The position numbers and the translations under genes were made by a program. Positions 9,391 through 17,532 of a DNA stretch of 39,241 nucleotides are shown piece by piece (within the stretch, counting starts at the first letter, position 1; each line of letters begins with the position of its first letter). The stretch comes from Pseudobutyrivibrio sp. (GTDB lineage: Bacteria; Bacillota; Clostridia; Lachnospirales; Lachnospiraceae): NCBI RefSeq assembly GCF_017471675.1, contig NZ_JAFUSK010000036.1:1-39241 (forward strand), read 5' to 3'. Below the pieces are notes generated by a model. It had not been told where the DNA came from. It did no database searches and saw only the letters and a list, made by a program, of their open reading frames with translations.

Positions 9391-9630
9391 ATGAGACTAG
9401 ACAAATATCTAAAAGTAAGCCGCTTAATCAAACGTCGCACCGTAGCCAATGAGGCTTGCGACAGCGGTCGAGTACAAATTAATGGAAAAATTGCGAAAGC
9501 TTCCACTGATGTTAAGATTGGTGATATAATTGAGATAGCATTTGGTAACAAAAATGTTAAGGTAGAAGTATTAGATATTCAGGAAACTACAAAAAAGGAT
9601 GCAGCAGCGGAGCTATTCAAGTATGTCTAA
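9391..9630 (+). CDS. rqcP: S4-domain RNA-binding protein RqcP (YabO/Hsp15-like, 79 aa)
   Basis: This is a small S4 RNA-binding protein. Homologues (B. subtilis YabO/RqcP) bind stalled 50S subunits and support alanine tailing by RqcH in ribosome-associated quality control. The sequence is an intact S4 fold: MRLDKYLKVSRLIKRRTVAN, then CDSGRVQINGKIAKAS and VKIGDIIEI. The upstream GAGG at 9375-9378 is 12 bases from ATG, so initiation may be weak or leader-dependent. The gene overlaps divIC by eight bases, coupling the two. In spore-formers such as B. subtilis, yabP and yabQ lie between these genes; here they are absent. Confidence 0.88.
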   Translation: MRLDKYLKVSRLIKRRTVANEACDSGRVQINGKIAKASTDVKIGDIIEIAFGNKNVKVEVLDIQETTKKDAAAELFKYV

Positions 9631-9931
9631 AAAGGGAAGAAGAGTTAGAAGAAAGAAAACCTCTACAGGTAGAATATACGTAGCTGTAATCATGCTTTTT
9701 ATGATAGGGGCTATGACTGTCCAGATGGTTAATCTGTATCGCAAGAATCAGGACTACAAGAAGACAGAAGAGGCTCTTGAAAAGCAGCTTGAATCAGCTA
9801 AGCAAAAGCAAGATAAATTAAAGGAAGATGAAGAATACGTCGGTAGCGACGAATACATAGAAAAAGAAGCATCTGAGAAGCTTGGATTAACACATGACAA
9901 TTGGACCATTTTTAAAGTAAAAGAAAATTAA
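9623..9931 (+). CDS. divIC: Septum formation initiator, DivIC/FtsL-like (102 aa)
   Basis: This is a bitopic division protein that joins the FtsL-DivIB complex at the septum. A basic cytoplasmic N-terminus (MSKKGRRVRRKKTSTGR) precedes one membrane helix (about residues 18-39). A short extracellular coiled coil (about 40-75) and a C-terminal motif (EKEASEKLGLTHDNWTIFKV) follow, as expected for PF04977-type proteins. I chose ATG 9623 over an in-frame start at 9599 because a basic start right before the helix is typical and GGAG lies at 9609-9612. It overlaps rqcP by eight bases, and the tilS frame begins at its stop codon. Confidence 0.85.
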   Translation: MSKKGRRVRRKKTSTGRIYVAVIMLFMIGAMTVQMVNLYRKNQDYKKTEEALEKQLESAKQKQDKLKEDEEYVGSDEYIEKEASEKLGLTHDNWTIFKVKEN

Positions 9932-9953
9932 CGAATATATTGAGAAATACAAT

Positions 9954-11261
9954 ATGCTTAATAGAGGCGATGGAGTAGTGCTAGGCCTGTCAGGAGGTCC
10001 AGATTCCGTATGCCTCTTTTTTGTATTGTTAGCACTTAAATCAGAATACGACCTTACCATAGAAGCAGTGCACATTAATCACATGATTAGAGGCACAGAT
10101 GCAGACGAAGATGAGGAATATGTTAGAGGGCTTTGTCAGGAATTTGATGTGCCTTTAAAAGTGTTAAGAATCGATATTCCATCACTTGCCAGTGCAAGCG
10201 GCAGGTCTATAGAGGAAGAGGCCAGAATCGCCAGATACGAGGCATTTGAGGATGCTGCAAATATGCTGAGGGATAAAGGCTTTAATACTAAGATAGCTGT
10301 GGCTCATAATGCCGATGATAATGCTGAGACAGTGCTGTTTCACATGGCTAGAGGCACTGGACTAGACGGTATGTGCGGCATTGTTCCTGTAAGGGGTGGC
10401 ATTATTAGACCACTTCTTGCAGTCTCTAAGAAAGATATCTTAGAATTCTTGGAATCTAATGAAATAGCCTATTGCATCGATGCCACTAACAATCAGGTGG
10501 ATTATGATAGAAACAGAATCAGGCATAATATAATGCCTGAGCTTAATCTTATAAACGATAAGGCCTTAGAGCACATATTTGATATGACAGAAAGGCTATC
10601 CCAGGTGGCAGATTACATATCCTTCGAGGCTAAGGGACTGCTACAGATGGCTAAGCAAGAGGATGGGTCTCTTAGAAAACGGGCCATATCTACAGCCCCT
10701 AGGGTAATTGCAAGCCAGGCAATAAAGGAATATTTAAGCGGCTTTATGCCTTATCAGAAGGATGTTTCAGCAGTCCATATTGATTCAATATTAGATTTGC
10801 TTAATGAGGACGGGGAGCGTCAGGTTCAGCTTCCATACAAGAAAACCCTCATAATATCTTACGAAAAGCTGTATGTGATTGATAAAGAAGAATCAGAGGC
10901 AAAAAAAGTTAATCCTAGGTTTGAATATAGGGAATTTGCCTATGAAAAAGCCATGAATTACCCTAAAGAAACCTATACGAAATGGTTTGATTGTGATAGA
11001 ATAATGGCTAATGTTGTAATAAGAACCAGAGCTGAAGGGGATTATCTTGTCATCGATTCTGAAGGTAATCGCAAGTCAATTCAAGATTATTTTGTTGACG
11101 AGAAAATTCCAAGGCACATGCGTGATACAGTACCTCTAGTGTGCGATGGCAATCATGTTATGTGGGTAGTAGGCCACAGGGTTAGCGAATATTACAAGAT
11201 TTCTACAAATACCACTCGAGTATTAGAGATAAGTTACACGGAGGAAGAACAAAATGAGTGA
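9954..11261 (+). CDS. tilS: tRNA(Ile)-lysidine synthetase (435 aa or slightly longer)
   Basis: It converts C34 of the CAU-anticodon tRNA-Ile to lysidine using ATP and lysine, which is essential for reading AUA. The N-type ATP pyrophosphatase motif SGGPDS is at residues 13-18, followed by HINHMIRG, HNADDNAETVL and GTGLDGMCGI. TilS-type substrate-binding and C-terminal domains follow. The first ordinary start is ATG 9954, but the frame is open back to 9921 and reads INEYIEKYNM, matching the conserved first helix of TilS. Translation may therefore begin at ATT 9927, which overlaps the divIC stop codon. It overlaps hpt by eight bases. The tilS-hpt-ftsH order is conserved across Firmicutes. Confidence 0.95.
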   Translation: MLNRGDGVVLGLSGGPDSVCLFFVLLALKSEYDLTIEAVHINHMIRGTDADEDEEYVRGLCQEFDVPLKVLRIDIPSLASASGRSIEEEARIARYEAFEDAANMLRDKGFNTKIAVAHNADDNAETVLFHMARGTGLDGMCGIVPVRGGIIRPLLAVSKKDILEFLESNEIAYCIDATNNQVDYDRNRIRHNIMPELNLINDKALEHIFDMTERLSQVADYISFEAKGLLQMAKQEDGSLRKRAISTAPRVIASQAIKEYLSGFMPYQKDVSAVHIDSILDLLNEDGERQVQLPYKKTLIISYEKLYVIDKEESEAKKVNPRFEYREFAYEKAMNYPKETYTKWFDCDRIMANVVIRTRAEGDYLVIDSEGNRKSIQDYFVDEKIPRHMRDTVPLVCDGNHVMWVVGHRVSEYYKISTNTTRVLEISYTEEEQNE

Positions 11262-11778
11262 GAACATCAGAGTTCTGTTACCAGAGGATGAATTAGCTGA
11301 AAGAATAGCAGAACTAGGAGCACAGATTAGCAAGGACTATGAGGGTGAATCAGTATTTTTAGTATGTATATTAAAGGGCGCAGCCTTCTTCGCATGTGAG
11401 CTTGCAAAGCGTATCACAGTCCCTGTTACTATTGATTTTATGGCTACATCCAGCTATGAAGGCGGCACAGTATCTTCAGGTGTAGTTAAGATTAAGAAAG
11501 AGTTAGACCTAGACCCAACTGGACAGAATGTCATCATAGTTGAGGATATTATAGATAGTGGTAACACACTTAATTTCCTTGGACAGTATTTCAAGGACCG
11601 CGGGGCTAAATCAGTTCGCATGGTTACAATGCTTGATAAGCCAGACCGCAGAGAGGTAGATGTACACGTAGATTACACAGGCTTCACTATTCCAGATCAG
11701 TTTGTGGTTGGATATGGACTTGATTATGACCAGAAGTATCGCAATCTTCCATATATCGGAGTGGTTGAATTAGACTAG
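11254..11778 (+). CDS. hpt: Hypoxanthine phosphoribosyltransferase (174 aa)
   Basis: This purine salvage enzyme joins hypoxanthine or guanine to PRPP to give IMP or GMP. The PRPP-binding motif VIIVEDIIDSGNT is at residues 93-105. The SYEGGTVSSG flexible loop and the C-terminal FVVGYGLDYDQKYRNLPYIG base-binding segment are also present, and the 174-residue length is normal. The ribosome binding site GGAGG lies within the end of tilS, and the two genes overlap by eight bases. In B. subtilis HprT interacts with TilS and FtsH-linked regulation, and the trio is conserved in order here. Confidence 0.96.
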   Translation: MSENIRVLLPEDELAERIAELGAQISKDYEGESVFLVCILKGAAFFACELAKRITVPVTIDFMATSSYEGGTVSSGVVKIKKELDLDPTGQNVIIVEDIIDSGNTLNFLGQYFKDRGAKSVRMVTMLDKPDRREVDVHVDYTGFTIPDQFVVGYGLDYDQKYRNLPYIGVVELD

Positions 11779-11787
11779 GAGGAAAAA

Positions 11788-13611
11788 TTGAAGAAAACTA
11801 GAGCTTCAGGAATGATTATCTATGCCATTTTTGTAGTGGTGATACTTGGGATTTTGTATACAAGTATGGGCAAAGCAACAGCTACATACACAATGGCGCA
11901 GTTTAAAAGAGCAATCAAGCATGATGAGGTGACTTCTGTTAACATCGTACAGAATGAGCAGGTACCTACTGGTGCAGCAAATATCAAGCTTTCTGATGGC
12001 ACAACAGTTAAGCTTTACGTTTCAGATGTAAACGAAGTGGAAAGCTTACTTGAAAAAGCTAGGATTACCTACACACTTTCAGATGTTCCTCATGACAGCT
12101 GGATTTCCGATTTGCTGCCAATGCTTGTAGTGCTTGGCGCAGTGTTCATATTGTTTATGATGCTGATGAATGCCCAAAGCGCAGGTGGCGGTGGCGGAGC
12201 AAATGCCAGAATGATGAATTTCGGCAAGAGCCGCGCCAAGATGACTTCCAAGGAAGATATTAATACCACATTTGATGATGTGGCAGGCCTTAAGGAAGAA
12301 AAGGAAGAAGTGGAAGAGCTTGTTGATTTCCTTAAAGACCCGGCTAAGTACACACGCCTTGGTGCACGTATTCCTAAGGGTGTTATTCTTGTAGGCCCTC
12401 CAGGAACAGGTAAGACTCTTCTTGCCAAGGCTATTGCAGGCGAGGCAGGAGTTCCATTCTTCTCTATTTCAGGCTCTGATTTCGTAGAGATGTTTGTTGG
12501 TGTAGGTGCCAGCCGTGTTCGCGATTTGTTTGAAGAGGCTAAGCAGAATGCCCCATGTATCGTATTTATTGATGAGATAGATGCAGTTGCCCGCAGAAGA
12601 GGTACTGGTATGGGCGGCGGCCACGATGAGCGTGAGCAGACACTTAATCAGCTTCTTGTAGAGATGGATGGATTTGGTGTAAACGAAGGCATTATCGTAA
12701 TGGCAGCCACTAACCGTGTTGATATATTAGATCAGGCTATCATGCGTCCGGGACGTTTCGATAGAAAGGTTTACGTAGGTCGTCCTGATGTTAAGGGACG
12801 TGAAGAAATCCTTAAGGTACACGCTGCTAACAAGGCTTTGGCTGAGGATGTTGACCTTAAGCAGGTGGCTCAGTCTACTGTAGGCTTTACAGGAGCGGAT
12901 CTTGAGAACCTCCTTAACGAGGCAGCAATCCTTGCAGCAGGTGAGGATAGAGCCTACATCCTACAGGAGGATATTAAGAAATCCTTCATCAAGGTAGGAA
13001 TCGGTAAGGAAAAGAAGAGCAGGGTGGTTTCTGACAAGGAAAAGAAAATCACTGCTTATCACGAGGCAGGACATGCAATCCTTTTCCATGTGTTGCCTGA
13101 TGTTGGACCGGTATATACAGTTTCAATTATTCCTACAGGCGCCAGCGCCGCAGGATATACCATGCCAATAGATGAAAATGATGATATGTTTAATACTAAG
13201 GGCAAGATGACCCAGAATATCATTGTTTCACTAGGCGGCAGGGTTGCAGAGGAGCTTATATTTGATGATGTGACCACAGGTGCATCAAACGATATTAAGC
13301 AGGCTACTCAGATGGCTAAGAATATGGTTACTAAATATGGATTTTCTAAGGCAATCGGCATGGTTCACTATGGCGATGACGACGAGGAAGTATTTATAGG
13401 TCGTGACCTTGCCCATACAAAGGGCTTTTCCGATGCTACAGCGAAGGCCATCGATGATGAAGTTAAGAAGATTATCGATGAATGTTATGAAAAAGCTGTG
13501 AAAATTCTAAAAGATAATGAACAGATTTTGCATAAATGTGCTAATCTATTAATAGAGAATGAAAGAATTGGTAGAGAGGAGTTCGAAGCATTATTTGATG
13601 CTGAGAACTAG
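11788..13611 (+). CDS. ftsH: ATP-dependent zinc metalloprotease FtsH (607 aa)
   Basis: This is a membrane-anchored hexameric AAA+ protease for membrane and regulatory proteins. Two N-terminal membrane helices (about residues 9-28 and 110-127) flank an extracytoplasmic domain. Walker A GPPGTGKT begins at residue 203, Walker B is IVFIDEID, and the second region of homology contains MRPGRFD. The zinc site HEAGH is at residues 425-429. It uses a TTG start at 11788 with AGGAGG five bases upstream; no ATG or GTG fits the first membrane helix. It closes the rqcP-divIC-tilS-hpt-ftsH operon and is followed by a terminator at 13794-13823. Confidence 0.97.
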   Translation: MKKTRASGMIIYAIFVVVILGILYTSMGKATATYTMAQFKRAIKHDEVTSVNIVQNEQVPTGAANIKLSDGTTVKLYVSDVNEVESLLEKARITYTLSDVPHDSWISDLLPMLVVLGAVFILFMMLMNAQSAGGGGGANARMMNFGKSRAKMTSKEDINTTFDDVAGLKEEKEEVEELVDFLKDPAKYTRLGARIPKGVILVGPPGTGKTLLAKAIAGEAGVPFFSISGSDFVEMFVGVGASRVRDLFEEAKQNAPCIVFIDEIDAVARRRGTGMGGGHDEREQTLNQLLVEMDGFGVNEGIIVMAATNRVDILDQAIMRPGRFDRKVYVGRPDVKGREEILKVHAANKALAEDVDLKQVAQSTVGFTGADLENLLNEAAILAAGEDRAYILQEDIKKSFIKVGIGKEKKSRVVSDKEKKITAYHEAGHAILFHVLPDVGPVYTVSIIPTGASAAGYTMPIDENDDMFNTKGKMTQNIIVSLGGRVAEELIFDDVTTGASNDIKQATQMAKNMVTKYGFSKAIGMVHYGDDDEEVFIGRDLAHTKGFSDATAKAIDDEVKKIIDECYEKAVKILKDNEQILHKCANLLIENERIGREEFEALFDAEN

Positions 13612-13793
13612 CTTAAAATCGCTGTATAAGGAATGAATGGGGAGTGTTTAGTGCAATATGTACAAAAACATTTATGATGATTTGTTATATTTGTGCACAC
13701 TTAAGTGTTGCACGGCCATATAATAAACATCGTAAAAACCCCCCAATACATTATATAATTTTTACTAACCCCATAGTAAAAATACCTTCTCCT

Positions 13794-13823
13794 AAAAAGA
13801 CAGCGATCGTAGCTGTCTTTTTT
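13794..13823 (+). terminator. Intrinsic terminator between ftsH and the GH13 gene (possible attenuator)
   Basis: AAAAAGACAGC (13794-13804) pairs perfectly with GCTGTCTTTTT (13812-13822) around a seven-base loop. The T-run lies within and just after the 3' arm. Only 32 bases separate it from the GH13 start, so transcription of that gene most likely crosses it. Confidence 0.85.
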
Positions 13824-13854
13824 ACTATCTAAAAATATTCGAGGGGAGCTCGTT

Positions 13855-15885
13855 ATGAATATCCAAGCAATTTACTCAGATGGAACAGCAGAATATAGAC
13901 ACCCTATGGAGCCGGAGCCTTATGATTTAGTAACAATAAGGCTAAGAGTCTACCATCAGGAGGAATTAGATGCCTTTCTTGTATCTAAGCAGCTAGAATC
14001 TGCCAAGAAGATGCATTTAGAGCGTACACGTGGCGAGTTCGATTATTATTCTTGCGATGTGAAGCTGCAGGATAAGGAATTTAGATATCATTTTGAAATC
14101 GTTGGTGATTATGGCATCTATTATTACGATAGAGTGGGATTGTGGCGCGACCTGCGAGAGCATTATGATTTTTCTATAATGCCTGGTTTTTCCACACCAG
14201 CATGGGCAAAAGGTGCAGTTATGTACCAAATCCTTGTGGATAGATTCTGCAATGGTGATAAGAGCAACGATGTGGAAACCAATGAATATCATTATGTGGG
14301 CGCACCTGTTCAAAGGGTAACTGACTGGGATAGCATTCCCGCAAATCTTGATATAGGTAGATTTTACGGTGGAGACTTAGAGGGCGTTAGACAAAAGCTA
14401 CATTACCTTAAGAGCTTAGGTGTAGAGGTGATTTATTTTAACCCCCTATTTGTTTCTCCGTCTAATCATAAATACGATACTTCTGATTATGACCACATCG
14501 ACCCTCATTTCACTGTTATTAAAAATGATGGTGGAGAGTGTCTGAAGGATGGGGATTATGATAATACCCATGCCACTAAATATAAGCTGAGAGTCACTAA
14601 CAAAGAGAACCTGGATGCAAGTAACCAGTTCTTTGCAGATTTTGTAAATGAGGCTCACGATAAGGGAATTAGAATCATTATTGATGGTGTATTTAACCAT
14701 TGTGGTTCATTTAATAAATGGCTAAATAGGGAAAAGATTTATTCTAAGGAAGAGGGCTATGCACCTGGAGCTTACGAAAGCAAGGACAGTCCTTACCATG
14801 ATTTCTTTGGATTTTTTGAAGACAGCTGGCCTGATAATAAATCATATGATGGCTGGTGGAGCCATGATACATTGCCTAAGCTTAACTACGAGGCATCTGA
14901 GAAGCTATATAAATACATAATGGATATTGGCAAAAAGTGGGTTAGTCCACCATACAATTGTGACGGCTGGAGACTTGATGTTGCTGCGGATTTAGGACAC
15001 TCAGAGGAATTTAACCATAAATTCTGGCGCGATTTCAGGGATGCAGTAAAATCTGCAAATCCTAATGCTATTATTCTTGCGGAGCATTATGGAAACCCTA
15101 GTGCGTGGCTTGCTGGAGACCAGTGGGATACTATCATGAATTATGATGCCTTTATGGAACCACTTACATTCTTCCTGACAGGTATGGAGAAGCATTCTGA
15201 CGAATTCCAGCCTAGTGCAATAGGGGATGGTGAGCGATTTAAGAATACCATGCTACATTTTATGGCTCGTCTTAAGACACCATCATTGTATTGTTCCATG
15301 AATCAGCTTTCTAACCACGACCATTCCAGATTTTTGACCCGTACTAATCATGTGGTGGGGCGTCTTGCTACTAAGGGCGCCAGAGCCGCTGAGGACGGCG
15401 TTAGCGTGCCTATAATGAAGCTGGCAGAGATGGTTCAGATGACCTGGCCGGGAGCTCCTACCCTGTATTACGGAGATGAGGCAGGTGTATGTGGATTCAC
15501 TGACCCAGATAGCAGACGTACTTTCCCTTGGGGTAATTGCGATTACAATCTTATCGATTACACCAGGGATATGATAATGGTTCATAAGCATAGCAAGGCT
15601 ATTAAGGAAGGCTCATTTAGATTTCTTAATTGTGGACAGGGATTTATCAGCTATGCCCGCTTTACATCTAACGAGCAGGTAATTGTGGTGATAAATTCCA
15701 ATACAAATGCTATCACTGTGGATATCCCAGTATGGATAGCTGGGGTTCCTATGAATTGCAATTTGGAGCGTGCGATTTTGACCAATGAGGTTGGTTATTC
15801 AATAATGCCTACCGATATAAAAGTTGAGGGAGGAAATCTCCATGTGGAGCTGACTCCTTTATCCGGCATTGTGTACAAAAGATGA
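13855..15885 (+). CDS. GH13 alpha-glucan hydrolase, neopullulanase/cyclomaltodextrinase-like (676 aa)
   Basis: This alpha-amylase-family enzyme probably cleaves maltodextrins or cyclodextrins inside the cell, as no signal peptide is present. An N-terminal beta domain (about residues 1-120) resembles the GH13_20 starch-binding module. The barrel carries IIIDGVFNHCG, nucleophile D375 in DGWRLDVA, acid/base E410 in IILAEHYG, and D489 in LSNHDHSRF. A C-terminal beta domain ends at residue 676. ATG 13855 has AGGGGAG at 13842-13848. The only TATAAT upstream (13719-13724) lies before the terminator at 13794, so readthrough or attenuation is likely. Exact specificity cannot be told from sequence. Confidence 0.9.
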   Translation: MNIQAIYSDGTAEYRHPMEPEPYDLVTIRLRVYHQEELDAFLVSKQLESAKKMHLERTRGEFDYYSCDVKLQDKEFRYHFEIVGDYGIYYYDRVGLWRDLREHYDFSIMPGFSTPAWAKGAVMYQILVDRFCNGDKSNDVETNEYHYVGAPVQRVTDWDSIPANLDIGRFYGGDLEGVRQKLHYLKSLGVEVIYFNPLFVSPSNHKYDTSDYDHIDPHFTVIKNDGGECLKDGDYDNTHATKYKLRVTNKENLDASNQFFADFVNEAHDKGIRIIIDGVFNHCGSFNKWLNREKIYSKEEGYAPGAYESKDSPYHDFFGFFEDSWPDNKSYDGWWSHDTLPKLNYEASEKLYKYIMDIGKKWVSPPYNCDGWRLDVAADLGHSEEFNHKFWRDFRDAVKSANPNAIILAEHYGNPSAWLAGDQWDTIMNYDAFMEPLTFFLTGMEKHSDEFQPSAIGDGERFKNTMLHFMARLKTPSLYCSMNQLSNHDHSRFLTRTNHVVGRLATKGARAAEDGVSVPIMKLAEMVQMTWPGAPTLYYGDEAGVCGFTDPDSRRTFPWGNCDYNLIDYTRDMIMVHKHSKAIKEGSFRFLNCGQGFISYARFTSNEQVIVVINSNTNAITVDIPVWIAGVPMNCNLERAILTNEVGYSIMPTDIKVEGGNLHVELTPLSGIVYKR

Positions 15886-15899
15886 GCCTGATATTGTAA

Positions 15900-15928
15900 T
15901 TTACAAGCTATGCCGTATTTAGTATAAT
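15900..15928 (+). promoter_or_regulatory. sigma-A promoter for the J-domain gene
   Basis: TTTACA at 15900-15905 and TATAAT at 15923-15928 are spaced by 17 bases. The start near 15935 gives a leader of about 80 bases. Confidence 0.75.
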
Positions 15929-16014
15929 CAAGGTAGGTTCAGGTATTGATACACAATATATAGTTGTTAATGATTGGCCTAACCCAAGTTATTGAGTTTT
16001 ACGGGAGAGTTATT

Positions 16015-16467
16015 ATGGCAAAGGATCTCACATGTCAAAGCAACATCGACATGCAATCACTTGAGGACCGACATAAAGAGCTAGAAAAAGCATGGAACGA
16101 TTTGCTAATGGAAAGAAGAGAGTATGAAGCGCGTATTCACGCCCTCGAACAGCAAGAAAAGCAGTTTCAACTAAAATGGGATTTGTTGATTAGTGAAACA
16201 CAGAAGCTTGCTGAAGACAAGAAGCAATTCGAAAGAAAGAAAAAGTTCTATGAGCACGTACAATCAAGCTACATAGAACCATACCAGGAGCAGGATAACA
16301 TCGTCCACGGAGAGATGTTCTTTTCTGGTGTTTCTGATAAGAAAGCGCTTAAAAAGCGCTATAAGGATTTAATTAAAATCTATCATCCAGACGGCGAATC
16401 TGGCGACACCGCCACCGTCGCCGAAATAAACCGCGAATACGAAGACTTGAAAGAGTCAATGAATTAA
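16015..16467 (+). CDS. Coiled-coil protein with a C-terminal J-domain (150 aa)
   Basis: Residues about 12-90 form a long charged coiled coil (SLEDRHKELEKAWNDLLMER and following heptads). Residues about 108-150 form a J-domain-like segment: KKALKKRYKDLIKIYHPDGE, then TVAEINREYEDLK. The HPD motif is what J-proteins use to stimulate an Hsp70 (DnaK) ATPase, so this may be a specialised co-chaperone whose coiled coil chooses the client; that is inference. The J-domain at the C-terminus, with no Gly/Phe or zinc region, differs from DnaJ. ATG 16015 is chosen because GGGAGA at 16003-16008 fits it; an in-frame ATG at 15964 has no such site. It has its own promoter and converges on the pseudouridine synthase gene. 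Confidence 0.78.
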   Translation: MAKDLTCQSNIDMQSLEDRHKELEKAWNDLLMERREYEARIHALEQQEKQFQLKWDLLISETQKLAEDKKQFERKKKFYEHVQSSYIEPYQEQDNIVHGEMFFSGVSDKKALKKRYKDLIKIYHPDGESGDTATVAEINREYEDLKESMN

Positions 16468-16492
16468 AAAAGCCTTCCCCTTGAGGGGAAGG
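16466..16492 (-). terminator. Terminator for the minus-strand pseudouridine synthase gene
   Basis: A perfect eight-base-pair stem (CCTTCCCC/GGGGAAGG, loop of four) is followed on the minus strand by TTTTTT. On the plus strand no T-run follows, so it acts mainly for the minus-strand transcript. Confidence 0.8.
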
Positions 16493-16516
16493 TGGTCCGA
16501 AGGACCGGATGAGGTG
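16472..16516. repeat. Palindromic intergenic element, two hairpins
   Basis: Two adjacent perfect hairpins fill the gap between convergent genes. The first is CCTTCCCC-TTGA-GGGGAAGG (16473-16492) and the second GGTCC-GAA-GGACC (16494-16506), followed by GGATGAGGTGT. This layout resembles multi-copy palindromic elements that I recall from gut Clostridia; copy number cannot be tested here. The second hairpin shares its CCGAAGG apex with those at 24691-24705 and 28374-28386. Confidence 0.6.
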
Positions 16517-16518
16517 TA

Positions 16519-17406
16519 TCACTCCACAACTTTTCGCATATCCTCAGGCAATGGAGCCACAAACTCCATTGCCTGTTTTGTTATGGGATGCCTAAATTCA
16601 ATCCTCCGCGAATGCAACGCCTGTCTATCCATCCACTCAAAATCAGGATTATACAAATAATCCCCAATCAGCGGATGTCCAATATACTTAAAGTGCACCC
16701 TAATCTGATGAGTGCGCCCTGTTTCCAAATGTATGGAAACAAGACTATGCCCATTCATTTCCTCTACAACCTTATAGTGGGTAACGGCACGCTCACCGTT
16801 TTCAAAATCAACCTGTCTGGTAATAATAGATTCTCCAACACGCCCAATAGGCGCATCTATAGTACCTTCCTTTTGTTCTAAGGTACCTCTTACAATAGCG
16901 TAGTATTCCCTGTGAAACTGTCTATTTTTAACAGCTGTAGAAATAATATTGGCACTAACCAAATGCTTGGCTATAACAGTAAGGCCTGAAGTATTCTTAT
17001 CTAATCTGTTGGCACAACGGAAAATAAAAGGCTTACCTTGGGACTCATAATAATAGGCCAGGCCATTAGCCAGTGAATCCTCGTAATGATTAAGACTAGG
17101 ATGTATTGGCAGCCCCGCAGGCTTATTTATTACAATAATATCCTCATCCTCATATACAATATCCAAATCCATCTTCACAGGTGGAATCTTTTCAGAAGAA
17201 TCCTCTTCAGATATGTTCACAGTCAACACTTCCCCAGCTGCAAGCTTTCGATTCATATGCACCCACTCACCCTCGATAACCACATTATTTGGCATCTTTT
17301 TGATAGCAGTGATATTTGCGGAAGAATAGCCTTGCGCCTTTAAATATTTATCTATCTGAAATCCATCATATTCATTTTCAATTGTATAAATCAATTCCCT
17401 ATTCAT
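16519..17406 (-). CDS. RluA/RluD-family pseudouridine synthase (295 aa)
   Basis: It converts specific uridines in rRNA (or tRNA) to pseudouridine. An N-terminal S4-like domain (about residues 13-70) precedes the catalytic domain. That domain has INKPAGLPIHPS, the signature RLDKNTSG with catalytic D136, and THQIRVHFKYIGHPLIGD near the C-terminus. Length and domain order are normal for RluD-type enzymes; target site is unknown. The -10 box ends only seven bases before ATG and no Shine-Dalgarno is visible, so the mRNA may be leaderless. A good terminator lies beyond the stop (16466-16492). Confidence 0.92.
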   Translation of the reverse strand: MNRELIYTIENEYDGFQIDKYLKAQGYSSANITAIKKMPNNVVIEGEWVHMNRKLAAGEVLTVNISEEDSSEKIPPVKMDLDIVYEDEDIIVINKPAGLPIHPSLNHYEDSLANGLAYYYESQGKPFIFRCANRLDKNTSGLTVIAKHLVSANIISTAVKNRQFHREYYAIVRGTLEQKEGTIDAPIGRVGESIITRQVDFENGERAVTHYKVVEEMNGHSLVSIHLETGRTHQIRVHFKYIGHPLIGDYLYNPDFEWMDRQALHSRRIEFRHPITKQAMEFVAPLPEDMRKVVE

Positions 17407-17413
17407 ACCTATG

Positions 17414-17442
17414 ATTCTATTGTGTAGCTAATTTTTAGTCAA
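17414..17442 (-). promoter_or_regulatory. Promoter of the pseudouridine synthase gene
   Basis: On the minus strand TTGACT (17437-17442) and TAGAAT (17414-17419) are separated by 17 bases. The expected start falls at or within about two bases of the ATG at 17404-17406. Confidence 0.75.
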
Positions 17443-17458
17443 TAATTAAGAATAATCA

Positions 17459-17492
17459 AAAGGACCAGCGGATCATTTTCCGTTGGTCCTTT
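17459..17492 (-). terminator. Terminator of the cellobiose phosphorylase gene
   Basis: AGGACCAGCGGA (17461-17472) and TCCGTTGGTCCT (17479-17490) pair over 12 positions with one wobble and a six-base loop. On the minus strand a short T-rich tract (TTTTGATT) follows. Confidence 0.8.
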
Positions 17493-17532
17493 CTAGAAGG
17501 AGAATAATATTATTTAAATGAAGAAAAAGAAG

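Noticed and set aside
13644-13832. 62-residue reading frame between ftsH and the GH13 gene
   Set aside because: It has no ribosome binding site and an unprotein-like composition, and it runs straight through the terminator at 13794-13823.
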